Shown here: piece by piece, positions 23,204-35,047 of the stretch
How positions within the stretch are numbered: position 1 is the first letter of the stretch
How the letters are laid out: each line of letters opens with the position of its first letter
Origin: Nageia nagi
Taxonomy: Eukaryota; Pinophyta
Reading direction: 5' to 3'
Assembly: GCA_050084985.1 (NCBI GenBank)
Contig: JBITNC010000001.1
Span: forward strand, 36,518,001 to 36,582,000
Length of the DNA stretch: 64,000 bases
Notes under the pieces: generated by a model
Told to the model about the DNA's origin: nothing
Database searches by the model: none
Seen by the model: only the letters and a program-made list of their open reading frames with translations
Translations under genes and position numbers: made by a program

Positions 23204-24085
23204 CTAATACTGGGCATGTCTCTTACTGCTCTTATGCCATAGCCAATCATCGTTTCCAAATCTTACTGACCCACCTACATATTCCTGTAGTATTTGAAAT
23301 TTCTTCTTGTCACCTGACATGTGACTTGAGCATCCGCTGTCTAATATCCATGGTGATGGATTGTTTTGAGCTTTTAATTCTGTTTGAGCAATTAAGGACT
23401 CTTTATCCTCTCTGGGTTTCTCCTTTTCTTTCCAGACTTGTTTTACTTTTGTTTCAGCTTTTTGTTTCTTATTATACTTTTCTCCTTCCTGTGGATGACT
23501 GCTCTGAAACTGTTTATTCTGTCTTATGGAAGGAAATTGTCTCGATGGAAAGAACCTCATGCCATGATTATGTTTGCAGAATCGGGCAATGTGTCCATAT
23601 TCATGACAGTTGTAACACTCAACAAGATACTCCATTAGTGGGCCGAATGCATTCCTAGTAACAAAGGTTCTTGGAGAGATATTATACTTACATTCAGAAA
23701 TTTTGTGTCCAAATGCATTGCATTTGAAACAGTATCCATTGAAGGGATGGATATATCTATTATGTTGCTGAGTACTTCTTGCTCCTGCATAGGGTCTTCT
23801 TTTGGAATGCACTTGAGTGAAGCCATCATATTCCAGTCTTGAGCCACCTTCCTTCTTATTGGTTTCTTTTATGTTTTCCCTTTTTGTGTCATGGGAAGAT
23901 TGTCCTTGTTCATATCCCAGACCAGATTTATCAGAAAACATTCTTTGACTGTTAATGACCTCGCTGAGTTTAGTCGACCTTCCTTCTAGATATTCAAAAG
24001 AGCTGAGTTTCTTGGTGACTTCCTCTAGTTGCATACGTAGCCCAGTTATTTCTTCTTCGAGCATGCTGCAATTTTTCACTTTCAC
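23204..24085 (-). pseudogene. Element B gag C-terminal part and start of protease
   Basis: 293 open codons. The N-terminal coiled-coil segment (EEEITGLRMQLEEVTKKL) is followed by SDKSGLGYEQGQ, two CCHC zinc knuckles (CFKCNAFGHKISEC and CYNCHEYGHIARFC), a lysine-rich linker and the copia protease active-site box WILDSGCSSHMSGDK. After VRFGND the sequence jumps to a GAG-pre-integrase-like WLWHK, so most of protease is deleted. It is separated from the upstream gag ORF by a single stop. Confidence 0.88.
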
Positions 24086-24091
24086 ACGAAG

Positions 24092-24778
24092 CTATTCCTC
24101 CAAACTCTCATTTATCCTCTTAGATTCTTCCACTTCTATTTTTAAGGTTTCTATAATATTACTTGCATCATCATACCTTTTTGAGAGTTTCTTATTTTTC
24201 TTTATTTCTTTCTCCAGTTCATTCAATGCTGTTATTAGTTCTTCTTCAAGATCATACTCAATCTCACAGTCGTTTTCTTCATCTGTCTCTTCCTTTTTAT
24301 GTTTTTGGTCATTTTGATTATCTTTATTCAGTTTCTCTTCAAATGCCATGAACGATGCTCCATTGTATTCTTTTTCTGATTCACTACTGGAATCATCATC
24401 AGTGGAGCCTTCATTTCTAGATGTGAATCTCTGTCTATTTGACCTTCTATTTCGAGCATGAGATTTCATTTTGTGGTTTTTCTTAAAATATGATTCTTGA
24501 TCATCTTTATCAGTTTTTCTATATGGACATTTTGAAATGAAATGACCAATACCACCACAGTTAAAACATTTAATCGGTAGCTTGCCTTTATATTTACCTT
24601 TTCCCCTTTTTAGCTTTCTCACAAAATTTGCTTCTGCTTCATCAGATTGTTCCTCATCGTCCGAATCTATTTTGGCTTTGGTACTGTTATTCACTTTAAA
24701 CGCTGCTTCCTTTTCTGAATGTTTTGCTTTTCCGATCCTCATTTCATAAGCAGTCAACGATCCATGCATTTCATCCAT
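24092..24778 (-). CDS. Element B gag, middle part with CCHC zinc knuckle
   Basis: 228 open codons. It has a CCHC knuckle (CFNCGGIGHFISKC) near residue 72, a basic stretch, then an acidic serine-rich region and a C-terminal coiled coil (EEELITALNELEKEIKKNKK). It overlaps the end of the upstream gag ORF by 25 bp in a different frame, so one frameshift separates them. Together with neighbours it makes a large Sirevirus-type gag with three zinc knuckles. Confidence 0.8.
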   Translation of the reverse strand: MDEMHGSLTAYEMRIGKAKHSEKEAAFKVNNSTKAKIDSDDEEQSDEAEANFVRKLKRGKGKYKGKLPIKCFNCGGIGHFISKCPYRKTDKDDQESYFKKNHKMKSHARNRRSNRQRFTSRNEGSTDDDSSSESEKEYNGASFMAFEEKLNKDNQNDQKHKKEETDEENDCEIEYDLEEELITALNELEKEIKKNKKLSKRYDDASNIIETLKIEVEESKRINESLEE

Positions 24779-25332
24779 GCTAAAGTTTTCAAATTTTTTG
24801 CTTCTTCAATAGCAGATACCTTTGAATCAAAGCGAGATGTGAGAGAACGTAGTACCTTTTTCACGATGACATGATCTTCAATTTCTTCCCCAAGACCTCT
24901 GATTGCATTAGTAATTTCATTTACTCTCAACATGTATGCTTCGATGGTTTCATCTTCATTCATCTTTAGAACTTCGAATTGAGCTCTATGAGTTTGGAGT
25001 TTTGTTTCCTTGACTTTATCATCTCCTTCGTGAATGCTCTTCAACTTGTTCCATATTTCATTTGCTGATTTGCATGCCATAACTTTCACCAGTTCACTAT
25101 CCACAAGACCACACATTAGAGTATTTCTTGCTTTTGCATCATATTCAAATGCCTTTCTTTCTGCTTCATCTGATGGACCTGTAGGGGGAGGAGTGTAACC
25201 CTTTTTAACAGCATTCCAAGTGCCAAAACCCAAAGCACTGAGATAAGTCTTCATTCGAATTTTCCAGAAAGCATAATTGTTTCCATCAAAGAGAGGTGCC
25301 TTGTTAGATGAGAAACCTTCTCCGCTTGCCAT
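24754..25332 (-). CDS. Element B gag N-terminal part (UBN2/copia gag domain)
   Basis: 192 codons starting MASGEGFSSNKAPLFDGNNY, 67 bp inside the 5' LTR. It has the copia gag signatures FWKIRMKTYL, ANEIWNKLKSIHEG, QTHRAQFEVLKMNEDE and VNEITNAIRGLGEEIED. It ends by a frameshift into the next gag ORF. Nearly intact, consistent with a fairly recent element. Confidence 0.9.
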   Translation of the reverse strand: MASGEGFSSNKAPLFDGNNYAFWKIRMKTYLSALGFGTWNAVKKGYTPPPTGPSDEAERKAFEYDAKARNTLMCGLVDSELVKVMACKSANEIWNKLKSIHEGDDKVKETKLQTHRAQFEVLKMNEDETIEAYMLRVNEITNAIRGLGEEIEDHVIVKKVLRSLTSRFDSKVSAIEEAKNLKTLAWMKCMDR

Positions 25333-25380
25333 AGTGTCACTACCGGATCTCCTTAGCTATTATAGCCTGAGTAGGAACGT

Positions 25381-25398
25381 GGCTCTGATACCAATTAT
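25381..25398 (-). other. Element B primer-binding site
   Basis: The minus strand reads ATAATTGGTATCAGAGCC directly after the 5' LTR. TGGTATCAGAGC is the standard plant copia site complementary to the 3' end of initiator methionine tRNA. Confidence 0.92.
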
Positions 25399-28070
25399 TG
25401 TTCTTCGAGTGACACTAAGAGGGGGGGGGTGAATCAGTGTATATAAAAATAATCAATTTAATCTTCTTAAATAAAGACAGATTAAAAGTCAAAGAAAAAT
25501 GAGCAAGCACACCAGTACATCACACAACACCAGATGTAACGAGGTTCACCAGATTGGCTACATCCCTGAAATTGACTGCTTGGACACCAATCCAAATCCA
25601 GCCATTAAAGAAAGCTTACAGATTCATAGCACCAACTGTGAAGGGTAGCACCAACTACCACTTTGAGAATAACAGCACCAACTACTTGGAGCACCAACTC
25701 CAGCTCTCAAATTCACAGCACCAACTGTGAAGGGTAGCACCCACTACCACTTTGAGCATAGCAGCACCTACTGCTTGGAGCACCAACTCCAGCTCTCAAA
25801 TTCACAACACCAACTGTGAAGGATAGCACCAACTACCACTTATCAAGCACCCACTTGAGACAACATTAAAAGGGAGGAAGGAATACAGTTCTGAAGACCC
25901 TCAATGGTCTAGCTCCAATGCTCACTTCACACACTCCGGATACTTCCCTCTTCCACACCGTTACCTGTTCTCACCACTTCTCTTCTCACCACATCCATGC
26001 AATTACCTGCGTTTGCACACTTCACTTCATGCACATCTCATCACACACTATTGCCTTCACTCCGGCACTTCACTCCACCCACTACGGATACTTCACACTA
26101 CACACAGCGGATTCTTCACACTACACACAGCGGATTCTTCACACTACACACAGCGGATTCTTCACACTACACACAACTGATTCTTCACACTACACACAGC
26201 AGATTCTTCACACTACACACAACGGATTCTTCACACTACACACAACAGATTCTTCACACTACACACAGCACTACCTCACTTACACTTCTTTTCTCTCTTT
26301 GAGTTGTGCAATCACAACTTCCGCTTTATTAACTTCTCACCCTATGTCCTCATTTATCACTCTCCACTCACTCTTACTTTTCTCTCATTCACTCTTCACC
26401 TCATTCCTGTAATTTACCATTACACATCAAGAAAACTCCAAGAAACTGTTCCGATCATTACACGTTATCAAAAATAAACTGAAAAGGAATCCTTATATGT
26501 AACTGCTCCTGCACCAAAGGGAGTTCACTGTCTGAGTCTGCAATTGCTGTAACTGTCGAACGCTCCTATTGCTCAAACAGATTTGTTCAGACATGTCTAC
26601 CTCTTTCTCCACTGATTTTGGAGATTTCTGATAATTCCAGACTCTTTTCTTCTTCATAAAGGTATTTCGGATAATTTCGGACTCTTTTCTTCTTCATAAT
26701 GGTATTTCTGATAATTCTGGACTCTTTGTCTTCTTCATAATGATATTTCTGTTAATTCCAGACTTTTAAACACTTACACCATGATGTCATCATCTCCGAA
26801 CTCTGGTAGTAGAGTAAAAAACACTTCCCGCATGATGTCATCATCTCCGGACCTTTGTCTCTGGACTTTTATCTCTGAACGTTTATCTCCGATCTTTTCA
26901 ACACCTTCACCATGATGTCATCATCTCCGGACTCCGGTCTCTGCACTTTTATCTTCGCACTTTTGTCTCCGGACTTTTCAACACCTAGACCATGATGTCA
27001 TCATCTCTGGACTCCGATCTTTGCACTTTTATCTTCGCACTTTTGTCTCCGACTTTTCAACACCTACACCATGATGTCATCATCTCCGAACTCCGATCTT
27101 TACCACAACGTGACTCTCTTATTTTCTGTGACATCATCCTTTTTAATCTGGAACATTTTACTTCCGGGACATTTACTTTATGGACTCCATATTGTCAATC
27201 TCTCTTTACGATCTCATCTCTGCATTCCGGAATGCTTTATTCGCTGCCTCTGGCTCTTTGATCACTCTTTGCTGACCTCATCATCTCCGGAACCTGGTTC
27301 TATTCACAAATGTGAACATCGTTCTCCCCGTGATGTCATCTCTTGCTTCCGATTGTTTTACTCGCTGGCTCTGGCTCTTTGATCGCTCCTTGCTTACCTC
27401 ATCACTTTCGGACTCCGATTTTGAGTGAAGGCCCGAAATCGTTGATGTCATCTCTTTTGGAATGCTTTGTTTACTAACTCCAGCTTTACCAAAATCACGT
27501 GTTGACAACATTACAATCACTCATCACCTCCGGAACCCAGTCAAAACCTCCGGAACCCGATCAACACCTTGTTGACAACAGTTACAGTCACGCTTCACCT
27601 CCGGAAATCGGTCAAAACCTCCGAAACCTGATCAACACCTTGTTGACAATAGTTACAGTCACGCTTCACCTCCAGAACTCGGTCAAACCTCCGAAACCCG
27701 ATCAACACCTTGTTAACTGCATGACAATCACTCATATCCTCCAGAACCCGATCAACATCTTGTTAACAACAATTACAATCACACTTCACCTCCGGAACGC
27801 GGTCAAACCTCTGGAACCCGATCAACACCTTGTTAACTGCATGACAATCACTCATATCCTCCGGAACCCGGACTTCTCTACAACTCTCACCTTTTCCAGA
27901 ACCCGGACTTTTCCACAACTCTGCTTTATCATTTCATTCCAGAACGTCATCACTTCATTCCGGAAGCCTGCCTATCATTCCGGAAGCCTGCTTATCTGCT
28001 CTAGAAAAACTCGCCGAAGACACAGCCAAAACCACGTGTTGACAACAATGACAATCACACTTGCTCAACA
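25399..28070 (-). repeat. Element B 5' LTR
   Basis: Counterpart of 19,981-22,633, 19 bp longer, with the same internal repeats. Differences between the two are mostly transitions at CCGGA or TCCGG sites, plus small indels in the tandem arrays. It ends TTGCTCAACA at 28,070, joining element A RT. Confidence 0.93.
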
Positions 28071-30894
28071 TAATTCTCATGAAGGAGTTGCAAAGTATGA
28101 TCTAACTAGGACAAGTGATCCTCTTAAGTTTTGTTGTAGATCAAAATATCATGAAATAAAACTAAAATAAATTTTTGAAGATAGGAGCATAATACCTAGT
28201 TCATCATACTTTGGAAGGAGGATAAAGCATTAGTAAAGCCAAAGGGTATTACTAAGATCTCATACTAACCTTCATGTGTGCAGAAAGTAGTTTTGGGGAT
28301 GTCTTCCTTACGAAGTTGAATTTGATAGTACCCAGATTGAAGATCTAACTTGGAGAAATATTTGGCACCATGGAGTTCCTTTAGTAATTCATCAATGAAT
28401 ATAATGGGAAACTTATCCTTGATGATGATTTTTCTCAAAGCTCAAAATTTGATGCACATATGCCATGAACCATCCTTTTTGCAAACCAATAGAACTAAAG
28501 AAGAGTAAGGACTCACACTTATGTGAATGATGCTAGCTTATAATATATCTTCCACCAACTTTTTTATTTCATCCTTTTTAAGATAACAGTAGCAATAAGA
28601 CCAAATGTTGGGTGGTTGACTCCTAAGGATTAATTGGATTGCATGGTCATGAGGGTGATGAGGTGGAAACTCAAAGGGTTCTTCAAAAAATCCATCATGA
28701 AAGGTGAGTACCTATTGTAATTCTTGTACTTTAGGTGAGCCTTGCAGAGTTGGCTAATAGAGAATAGTTGTCCCACCATTCCCTTTCTAGCTTTTTTCAA
28801 TATTTCTCCATGTGATGTAAAGTAATAATTTGTGATTACCCTACTTTAATTCCTTTGATAGTATATTTATTCTCATCAACTTTGAATTGTATCCATAGCT
28901 CACAAAAATCCCAAAGAATAGGGCCCAATATCATCATCCATTATATACCAAGGACCACATCACGCCCACCTAATGGTAGAACATACATGTCACTTTGTAT
29001 CTTGTATTCACCCATGTCAAGCTTGGTATTATGACACCATCCTTTGCAAGCAATTTTCCCACCATTTCCTATCATTACCTCAAAATTAATTTATGGATAG
29101 ATATAAGAGTGATTCTTTTTTTCCATGTCAAGATCCATAAAATTATGAGTGCTTTTGGAGTCAAGCAGTATTATCAATAGTTATCCTTTAAAATATCCCC
29201 TAACTTTCATGGTTTGTTGAGATATAAATCGATAGAGGGCATTGTAAGAAATTTTAGGAACAACTTCAACTGGTTGGTTTGATTCCTCTTTGATATTTAC
29301 CATAGCATCCTCAAAATCCTCTTCTGATGGTTCCACAAGGGCATCCACATCCAAGACATACAATTTTTGAGTTGCATAATGATAGCTCAGTGCAAATTTT
29401 TCATTGTAATTATAATAAATCCCTTTTTTCTTATGCTTTTTAATCTTGGTAGGATTCAATATTTTAACTGACATGGATTGTGATGGTTTGTGACTACTTT
29501 GGAAATTTTATGGTTTCCAAGTGGTTTTCTTGGTATTTTTGCATTGTGCACTAAACTTATCCTTTGCTAATTTAGCAAGCCCTATCATTGTTGTCATGTT
29601 GCTGGGAATGAACATTTTGACTTTTGATTGAATTTCTTATTTTATATAGTTAATGAAATAATATCTCATATAATCCTTTAGTACAATTAGCAAGCTTTTC
29701 AAATTCCATTTGGTATTTTCTCACTATAGTCATTTGGCATAATTTGGTGAGGGTATCATGAAATCCTCAAAATCATTGGTACCAAATCTGACTACAAGGT
29801 TATAGGTGAAATCCCCCTAAGATGGGATTCCATTTCCCTTTTCAAACCATTAGTACCATTGTAAGGCTTAACTCTCTAGATGAAGAGAGGCAAGGTTCAT
29901 CTTTTGAGCATTAGGAATTTGATTTAAGGAAAAATATTTCTCATCCCAATATATCCAACTAATGGGGTCATCACCTTCAAATTTTAGAAAGTCTAATTTG
30001 GTTGTACATGGAAGAATAAAGGTTTGTTGTGGTATTTGAAAGTTTTGGAAGCCTTTTCCAATACATGGTTGAGATTGACTTGATCCACTTGCAACCAAGG
30101 ATGTGTTATGAGCTGTGGTTTGCTCTAGGACTTGCACCTTTCAATCTATATGACCATAAGCAGTAGTTATCGCTTTAATTAAATTTTTTATTTTATTAAT
30201 AGTGATGAGCAGGTGAGAATTACCTATGATGTACATTATATGGTCTAGTCATTGTGATATTTTTTCCATATCCAAGGATCTTCAACCATCTGACTATTTC
30301 AAGAACTGCTATTTTTAGAAACTATTATTTTTGGAAACTGAAAAAGTGTATGGGTGCTATATATCAAAATAATCAACACAAAAAAATAATCACAATGGGA
30401 TAGGTCCAAAAATGATGATTTTAGAAATTTATACTCTTTTTCTAAAAAATTGTTACCATTGGTAACAAATCGACCTTGTCAGAATCACCTAGTTCTTCAT
30501 CATTTGCAAGATAATAGCCTTTGAAGTTTTGCCCATTTTAGTCACTACTAGGTAAGGGAAAATAAGGTTCCATAACAAGAAAAAGGTTGATTCAAAAATG
30601 GTAGCAGCTTGTAGTATGCAGGTCATGAAATAGTGAACATAAGGACAGTTAGAAGGGTGCAATGCAGGAATGGCATGATGTAAATGAAGGTCACAACTAT
30701 GGTGGAAAAATTCAGCCCAAATTTTGGAAAAACAAATAGTAGATTTTTGGCTTTAAAATAGGTCAAATCTATGGTTTCAACTCGATGCAACCTTGCTATT
30801 TTGGTAAACTTTTGATAGTGTTTTGGATTAGAAACATAAAAATAGCAATCCTCAACTAGTCCACAAGTGCCAAAATCAAAGCTCTAATACCATA
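28071..30894 (-). pseudogene. Element A, part 1: gypsy gag, protease and RT remnants
   Basis: On the minus strand from 30,137 there is gag (LDFLKFEGDDPISWIYWDEK, ALQWYQWFEKG). Around 29,430 follows a decayed CCHC knuckle (YYNYNEKFALSYHYATQ, cysteines and last residue changed). Around 29,200 is the approach to protease (MKVRGYFKG). RT occupies 28,520-28,071: [46 protein letters not shown]. The catalytic box reads FHDILIYN: the first aspartate of DD is histidine (28,148-28,153). Stops are frequent. RT then continues at 19,980 and 1,832. Confidence 0.85.
30877..30894 (-). other. Element A primer-binding site
   Basis: The minus strand reads ATGGTATTAGAGCTTTG next to the LTR, one transition from the methionine-tRNA type TGGTATCAGAGC. 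Confidence 0.75.
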
Positions 30895-31188
30895 TGTTAG
30901 GAACCTACAAATTCCTAAATAGGATTCTTTCCCAATAATAGTGAAATAGTAACAAAATAAATCTCAATATCACAACACAAGCAACACAAATCCAAATAGA
31001 GCAAGATACCAACTATTCTATTTCCACACACATTTATAGTCCACCTACCCTAACCCTAATCAGTCATTCGATACAAAATGGTGATTTGCCTTACAAATAT
31101 GTCAATTCCCTTAAATTTAATAAAAGCCTATATTCTAATTAATAAACTATTATAATCTAATTAAATGTTAGGATATGGGATCCTAACA
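30895..31188 (-). repeat. Element A 5' LTR (294 bp)
   Basis: It starts TGTTAGGA and ends TCCTAACA, perfect 8-bp inverted termini, and abuts a primer-binding site. The partner LTR is outside the window to the left. The 5 bases after it (TTGTA, 31,189-31,193) would be half of the target-site duplication. Confidence 0.82.
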
Positions 31189-32227
31189 TTGTAGTTGAAA
31201 ATATTGGACTAATTAGAAAAGCACATACTTCAAAGATTGTAGGATATTTTGGGGTTGGAAAGGTATTGTACAATTTACAAAGGTATGTATGTTGGACAAT
31301 GATACAAGATCAAGTTGCCAAGTACATAAGGGGATGTTATTTGTGTTGCACCAATAAGCCAAGTAATAAGAAATTAGATTTGTATCAGCCACTTCTAGTA
31401 CCTTCACATCCATATGAGTGTATCTCAATGGATTTTATGGGAGGATTGCCTATGAATAAGAAGGGTCATGACTATTTATTTGTTGTTATGGATAGATTTA
31501 AAATGATGTGTGTTTTGATCCATGTAAGAAGATTATAAAAGGATAATATGCTGCAAATTTGTTCTTTTCTCATATTTAGGTTCATTTTGGATTGCCTAAT
31601 TCTATTGTTTTAGATAGAGATAGTAGATTTTTGGGCAAGTTTTGGATATATTTATGGGAAAATATATATACAAGGTTGAAGAGGAGTACTTCCTTTCATC
31701 GTCAAATAGATGGAAAAATCAATATGGTGAATAGGATAGTAGTTCAACTCTTGAGGGGTTATTGTGGCAAGCATTCTAAGTCTTAGGATGAACATCTTGA
31801 ATATATCCAATATTCATACAATATGGCAATTCACTCTTCCATTAATAAGAGTCTTTTTGAGATTTGTTTTAGTTATCTACCACCTTCACCTTTTGATTGT
31901 GTATTTGGATAGAAAAAGGATGAAAAATATTCACTTGAGAAAGAGGAAAAGAGGTTGAAAAGTTTATTGAAAAGATTAGGCAAATTCATTTGAAGTTCCA
32001 AGAGCAACTTAAGAGAAGCCAAGATAAGTACAAGATGAGACATGAAAAACATAGAATTGACTATATTTTCATGTGGGTGACCATGTTTAGTTGCATCTTG
32101 GTAAGGAGAGGTTGCAAGGACTAACCAAAAAGTTGAAACCTATATGGTACAAATCATTTGAGATTATGGAGAAAGTAAGTGAGAATGCTTTTAGATTGAA
32201 TCTATCATAATATATGAACATCTCTTT
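31189..32227 (+). pseudogene. Element D: plus-strand Ty3/gypsy integrase remnant
   Basis: The zinc-binding part reads HTSKIVGYFGVGKVLYN...VAKYIRGCYLCC and the core begins ISMDFMGGLPMNKKGHDYLF, with LPNSIVLDRDSRFLGKFW and STSFHRQIDGKINMVNRIV (the catalytic E of DGQ-x-E is lost). C-terminal PIWYKSFEIMEKVSENAFRL follows. Stops and frameshifts occur throughout. Orientation is opposite to element A, which apparently inserted into it. It is cut off at 32,227 by an LTR. Confidence 0.85.
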
Positions 32228-32965
32228 TGTTATTAATTTTATAATTAAAAAATAATAAAATAAATTATTAAATTAGGTTTATTTACAAAATATTCAATTA
32301 ACCATAAAATTACAAACAAGTAATGATACAAATGATGACAGTGATTGTTTTGACCTTAACCTATCAAAATTGAAAAATGAAAGATACAAACCTGTACTTT
32401 ACCTGTGATGATGATCAAAGGTGATATTCAAATTAAAGGATATGAAAAATAAACCTCTTCGAAGAATAGAGCCATAGATCCAACCTCAACCCAATGATGA
32501 TTCCAAGAACCTATCAATGATGCTCAGCTACCTTTCCAGTTTAGCCTCGCCCTAAGCTCAATATCATCATCATACCTTTGTTCCATAAAATATCATATGT
32601 ACATGAGTAAATAATTATAGGAATTTATATCTTAGAGTATAATAATTTCTAAAATTGAAAGGTGGTATTAAAAAACATCAATCAATAATGACATAAGTAA
32701 TTACCACCTATCAAGGATTCAGGATAATGCCATATCACATCATATCAATGATCATGCACACCCTTCCATATTTATAAGCAATAGGTAGAGTGCCAAGGCT
32801 CCTCCTTGGGCTTATTATTAATTCAACCCACTTATTACCATAAAACATAAAGGTAGATGAGAGTGCACATAGATAAAGGCATTTATTTAATAAATTAAAT
32901 AAATCATATCAAATAACTACAAAGGAGATTTTAATTAAATCAAAATTTCTTTTTAGGTGTTAATA
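32228..32965 (-). repeat. Element E 3' LTR (probable)
   Basis: It starts TGTTATTAAT immediately after the truncated integrase of element D and ends GGTGTTAATA next to a polypurine tract. The ends resemble those of the element at 45,820-53,635 (TGTTTACAAA...GTGTTAACA); the last CA has become TA. The interior is non-coding. No partner LTR is in the window. Confidence 0.6.
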
Positions 32966-35047
32966 TATGCCCCACTTTGAATATGATTTGATGCTTTGAA
33001 ACAAAAAAAATCAAAACATAATTTAAAGCATATTCAACAAAAAAAGATAAGAGAAAGAATACTCATTGATAAGTTGCCTTATGGCAGTAGCTATGCCCCA
33101 TTGTTTTGGCTATGTTATGCCCCTTCTTTGACTTGGTTGCGACATGATGGACCTCTCATCATAGGAGCAATCCAAGGCAAAGAATACAAAACTTGTAAAG
33201 AGCTTAGACAAGAAATATTTTACATATGTAAGATATCTCAAATATAAACATAATGTGGATAAGTGATAAAAAATGCAAACCTATTCTTGGTGACTTACCC
33301 ACCAAGAGTGATGAAGAGAGATAATCAAGTTAAGTTGACCAGCTTGATTTCCCAAGCCACCATGTCACCATGGATTTATTGACAAGAATGACCCTTCCTT
33401 ACAAAGGTGTCAAATTAAAAGAGTGACCAGCTTGGTTGCCCCAAGCCACCATATGTCCATGGATTTTTTAACAAGAGTGACCCTTCCTTACAAAGGCATG
33501 ATGTGATAATAATTCAAAGAAAAGAATATAATTAAATGGAAACTATACCTCTTCATTATTTTACCTAATCATAGATATGCATTGAATGTAGTGAGGATGC
33601 TAGGAACATAGCGACAATGCTATGATATGGCTTTGATTTTCCTGTAATGTTAGTATCCAGAAATGCAAAAAGATATATTTTCCCAAAAAAAAGATATTAG
33701 ATGTAAAACTTTTTTAGATGCATGATATTGATTGGATTGCGTTCCTCTTTACCTTCAATTGTAGATCATTTATATGCACCTTTACCATGATTTGTAATGA
33801 AAATGTAAGGACCAATCCAGTTAGGCTTGAACTTACCTTTCTTTTCATTTTCAAGTGCTTTAGTGTTGGCAAGATTCTCTTTCAGAACAAGGTCATCTAC
33901 CTTGAACTCTTTAGGGATGATCTTTTTACTATAGGCTCATTGTATGTGGGAGTGATAGGCAAGAAGGCATTCTAGAGCATTAACCCTTTTCTCATCTAGG
34001 GCCTCTAGTTGAGCTAACCTAGTCTTCCATCTATCTTCATCAGCAATGAGATCATCTAAGGATACACAAAGCAATGGGATTTCTAGTTCTAATGGGACCA
34101 TAGCTTTGTATCCATACATTAGGGAAAATAGAGTGGCACCTATAGAAGTCCTAATGCTAGTCCTATAGGCCCTCAAAGAATAAGGGAGTTGTTCATGCCA
34201 ATCTTTACTATGTTGTCCAATAGTTTTGGATAGTATACTCTTGATGACCTTGTTTGATGCTTCGATTTGACCATTACTTTAGGGATAATAAGGTGTAGAG
34301 AATTTCCTTTCAATATGATATTTTGCATATAAAAAATTGATTTCATTACCTAGGAACATTATCCATAAATAATTTAGAAGGCACACCATATCTAGAAATG
34401 ATATATTCAACAAGAAAATCAACAATTTTACCTCCTTTTGTTGACTTTGTAGGTATGGTCTCCACCCATTTAGTAAAGTATTTTGTAGCTGTAATGATAA
34501 ACTTATGTCCATCTCTTGAAATAGGGTTAATTTTGCCAATAAAATCAAGTGCCCAAATAGAAAATGGCCAAGGAGATACAATAGAATGCAAATCATGAGA
34601 AGGAAAAGGTTGAAGTCTAGCATTCTTTTGATATTGCTCACACTTTCTAACATGCAATTCACAATCTTCAAGCATAGTAGGCCAATAATAACCAATTCTA
34701 AGCAATCTTTGATAAACAAAATTACCATTAAAGTGACCACCATAAATACCATCATGAGCTTGATAAAGTTCCATATCTATTTCATTTCTCATAAGACATC
34801 TAAGAAGAGTACCATCAAAAGATCTATATAGCAAATCACCAATAATGACATGTTTTACAACTAGCTTTTTAAGTCTAATTCTAGCATTGTGATCAAAAGT
34901 AGTAGGGACAATACCATTTTTAAGATAATTAAATACATCTTGATACCACTCACATGCATCGACAAAAGTAGCTAAAATATAATTACCTTCAATGAAATTT
35001 TGGATATCACACTCATGAGAAGTAGGAGATCTATGAAGGCAATGTGA
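32966..35047 (-). pseudogene. Element E: Tat-like integrase and 3' region
   Basis: A polypurine tract (TCAAAGTGGGGCAT on minus, 32,967-32,980) is followed by a non-coding 3' region with two ~88-bp repeats (33,330-33,500, GTGACCAGCTTGGTTGCCCC). Integrase starts near 35,000: ECDIQNFIEGNYI, HDGIYGGHFNG, IWALDFIGKINPISRDG, SRYGVPSKLFMDN. After FMDN a frameshift moves to LGNEINFLYAKY...FSTPYYP, then MRAYRTSIRTSIGATLFSL. The catalytic glutamate region reads SNGQIEASNK. RT and everything upstream is missing; at about 35,045 it meets a hAT fragment. Confidence 0.82.

Larger units (their letters stand above)
19981..28070 (-). mobile_element. Element B: internally deleted Sirevirus-like Ty1/copia element
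   Basis: Two LTRs of 2,653 and 2,672 bp start TGTTCTTCGAGTGACACT and end TTGCTCAACA on the plus strand. The primer-binding site (TGGTATCAGAGCC, minus) abuts the right LTR; polypurine motifs abut the left. Flanks TAATC (19,973-19,977) and TAATT (28,071-28,075) are a plausible one-mismatch duplication if three extra bases (TGT) at 19,978-19,980 belong to the element. The internal region (2.77 kb) retains gag, zinc knuckles, the start of protease and part of integrase; RT and RNase H are absent. Large gag with coiled coil and multiple polypurine tracts are known Sirevirus traits. The element is non-autonomous. Confidence 0.92.
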
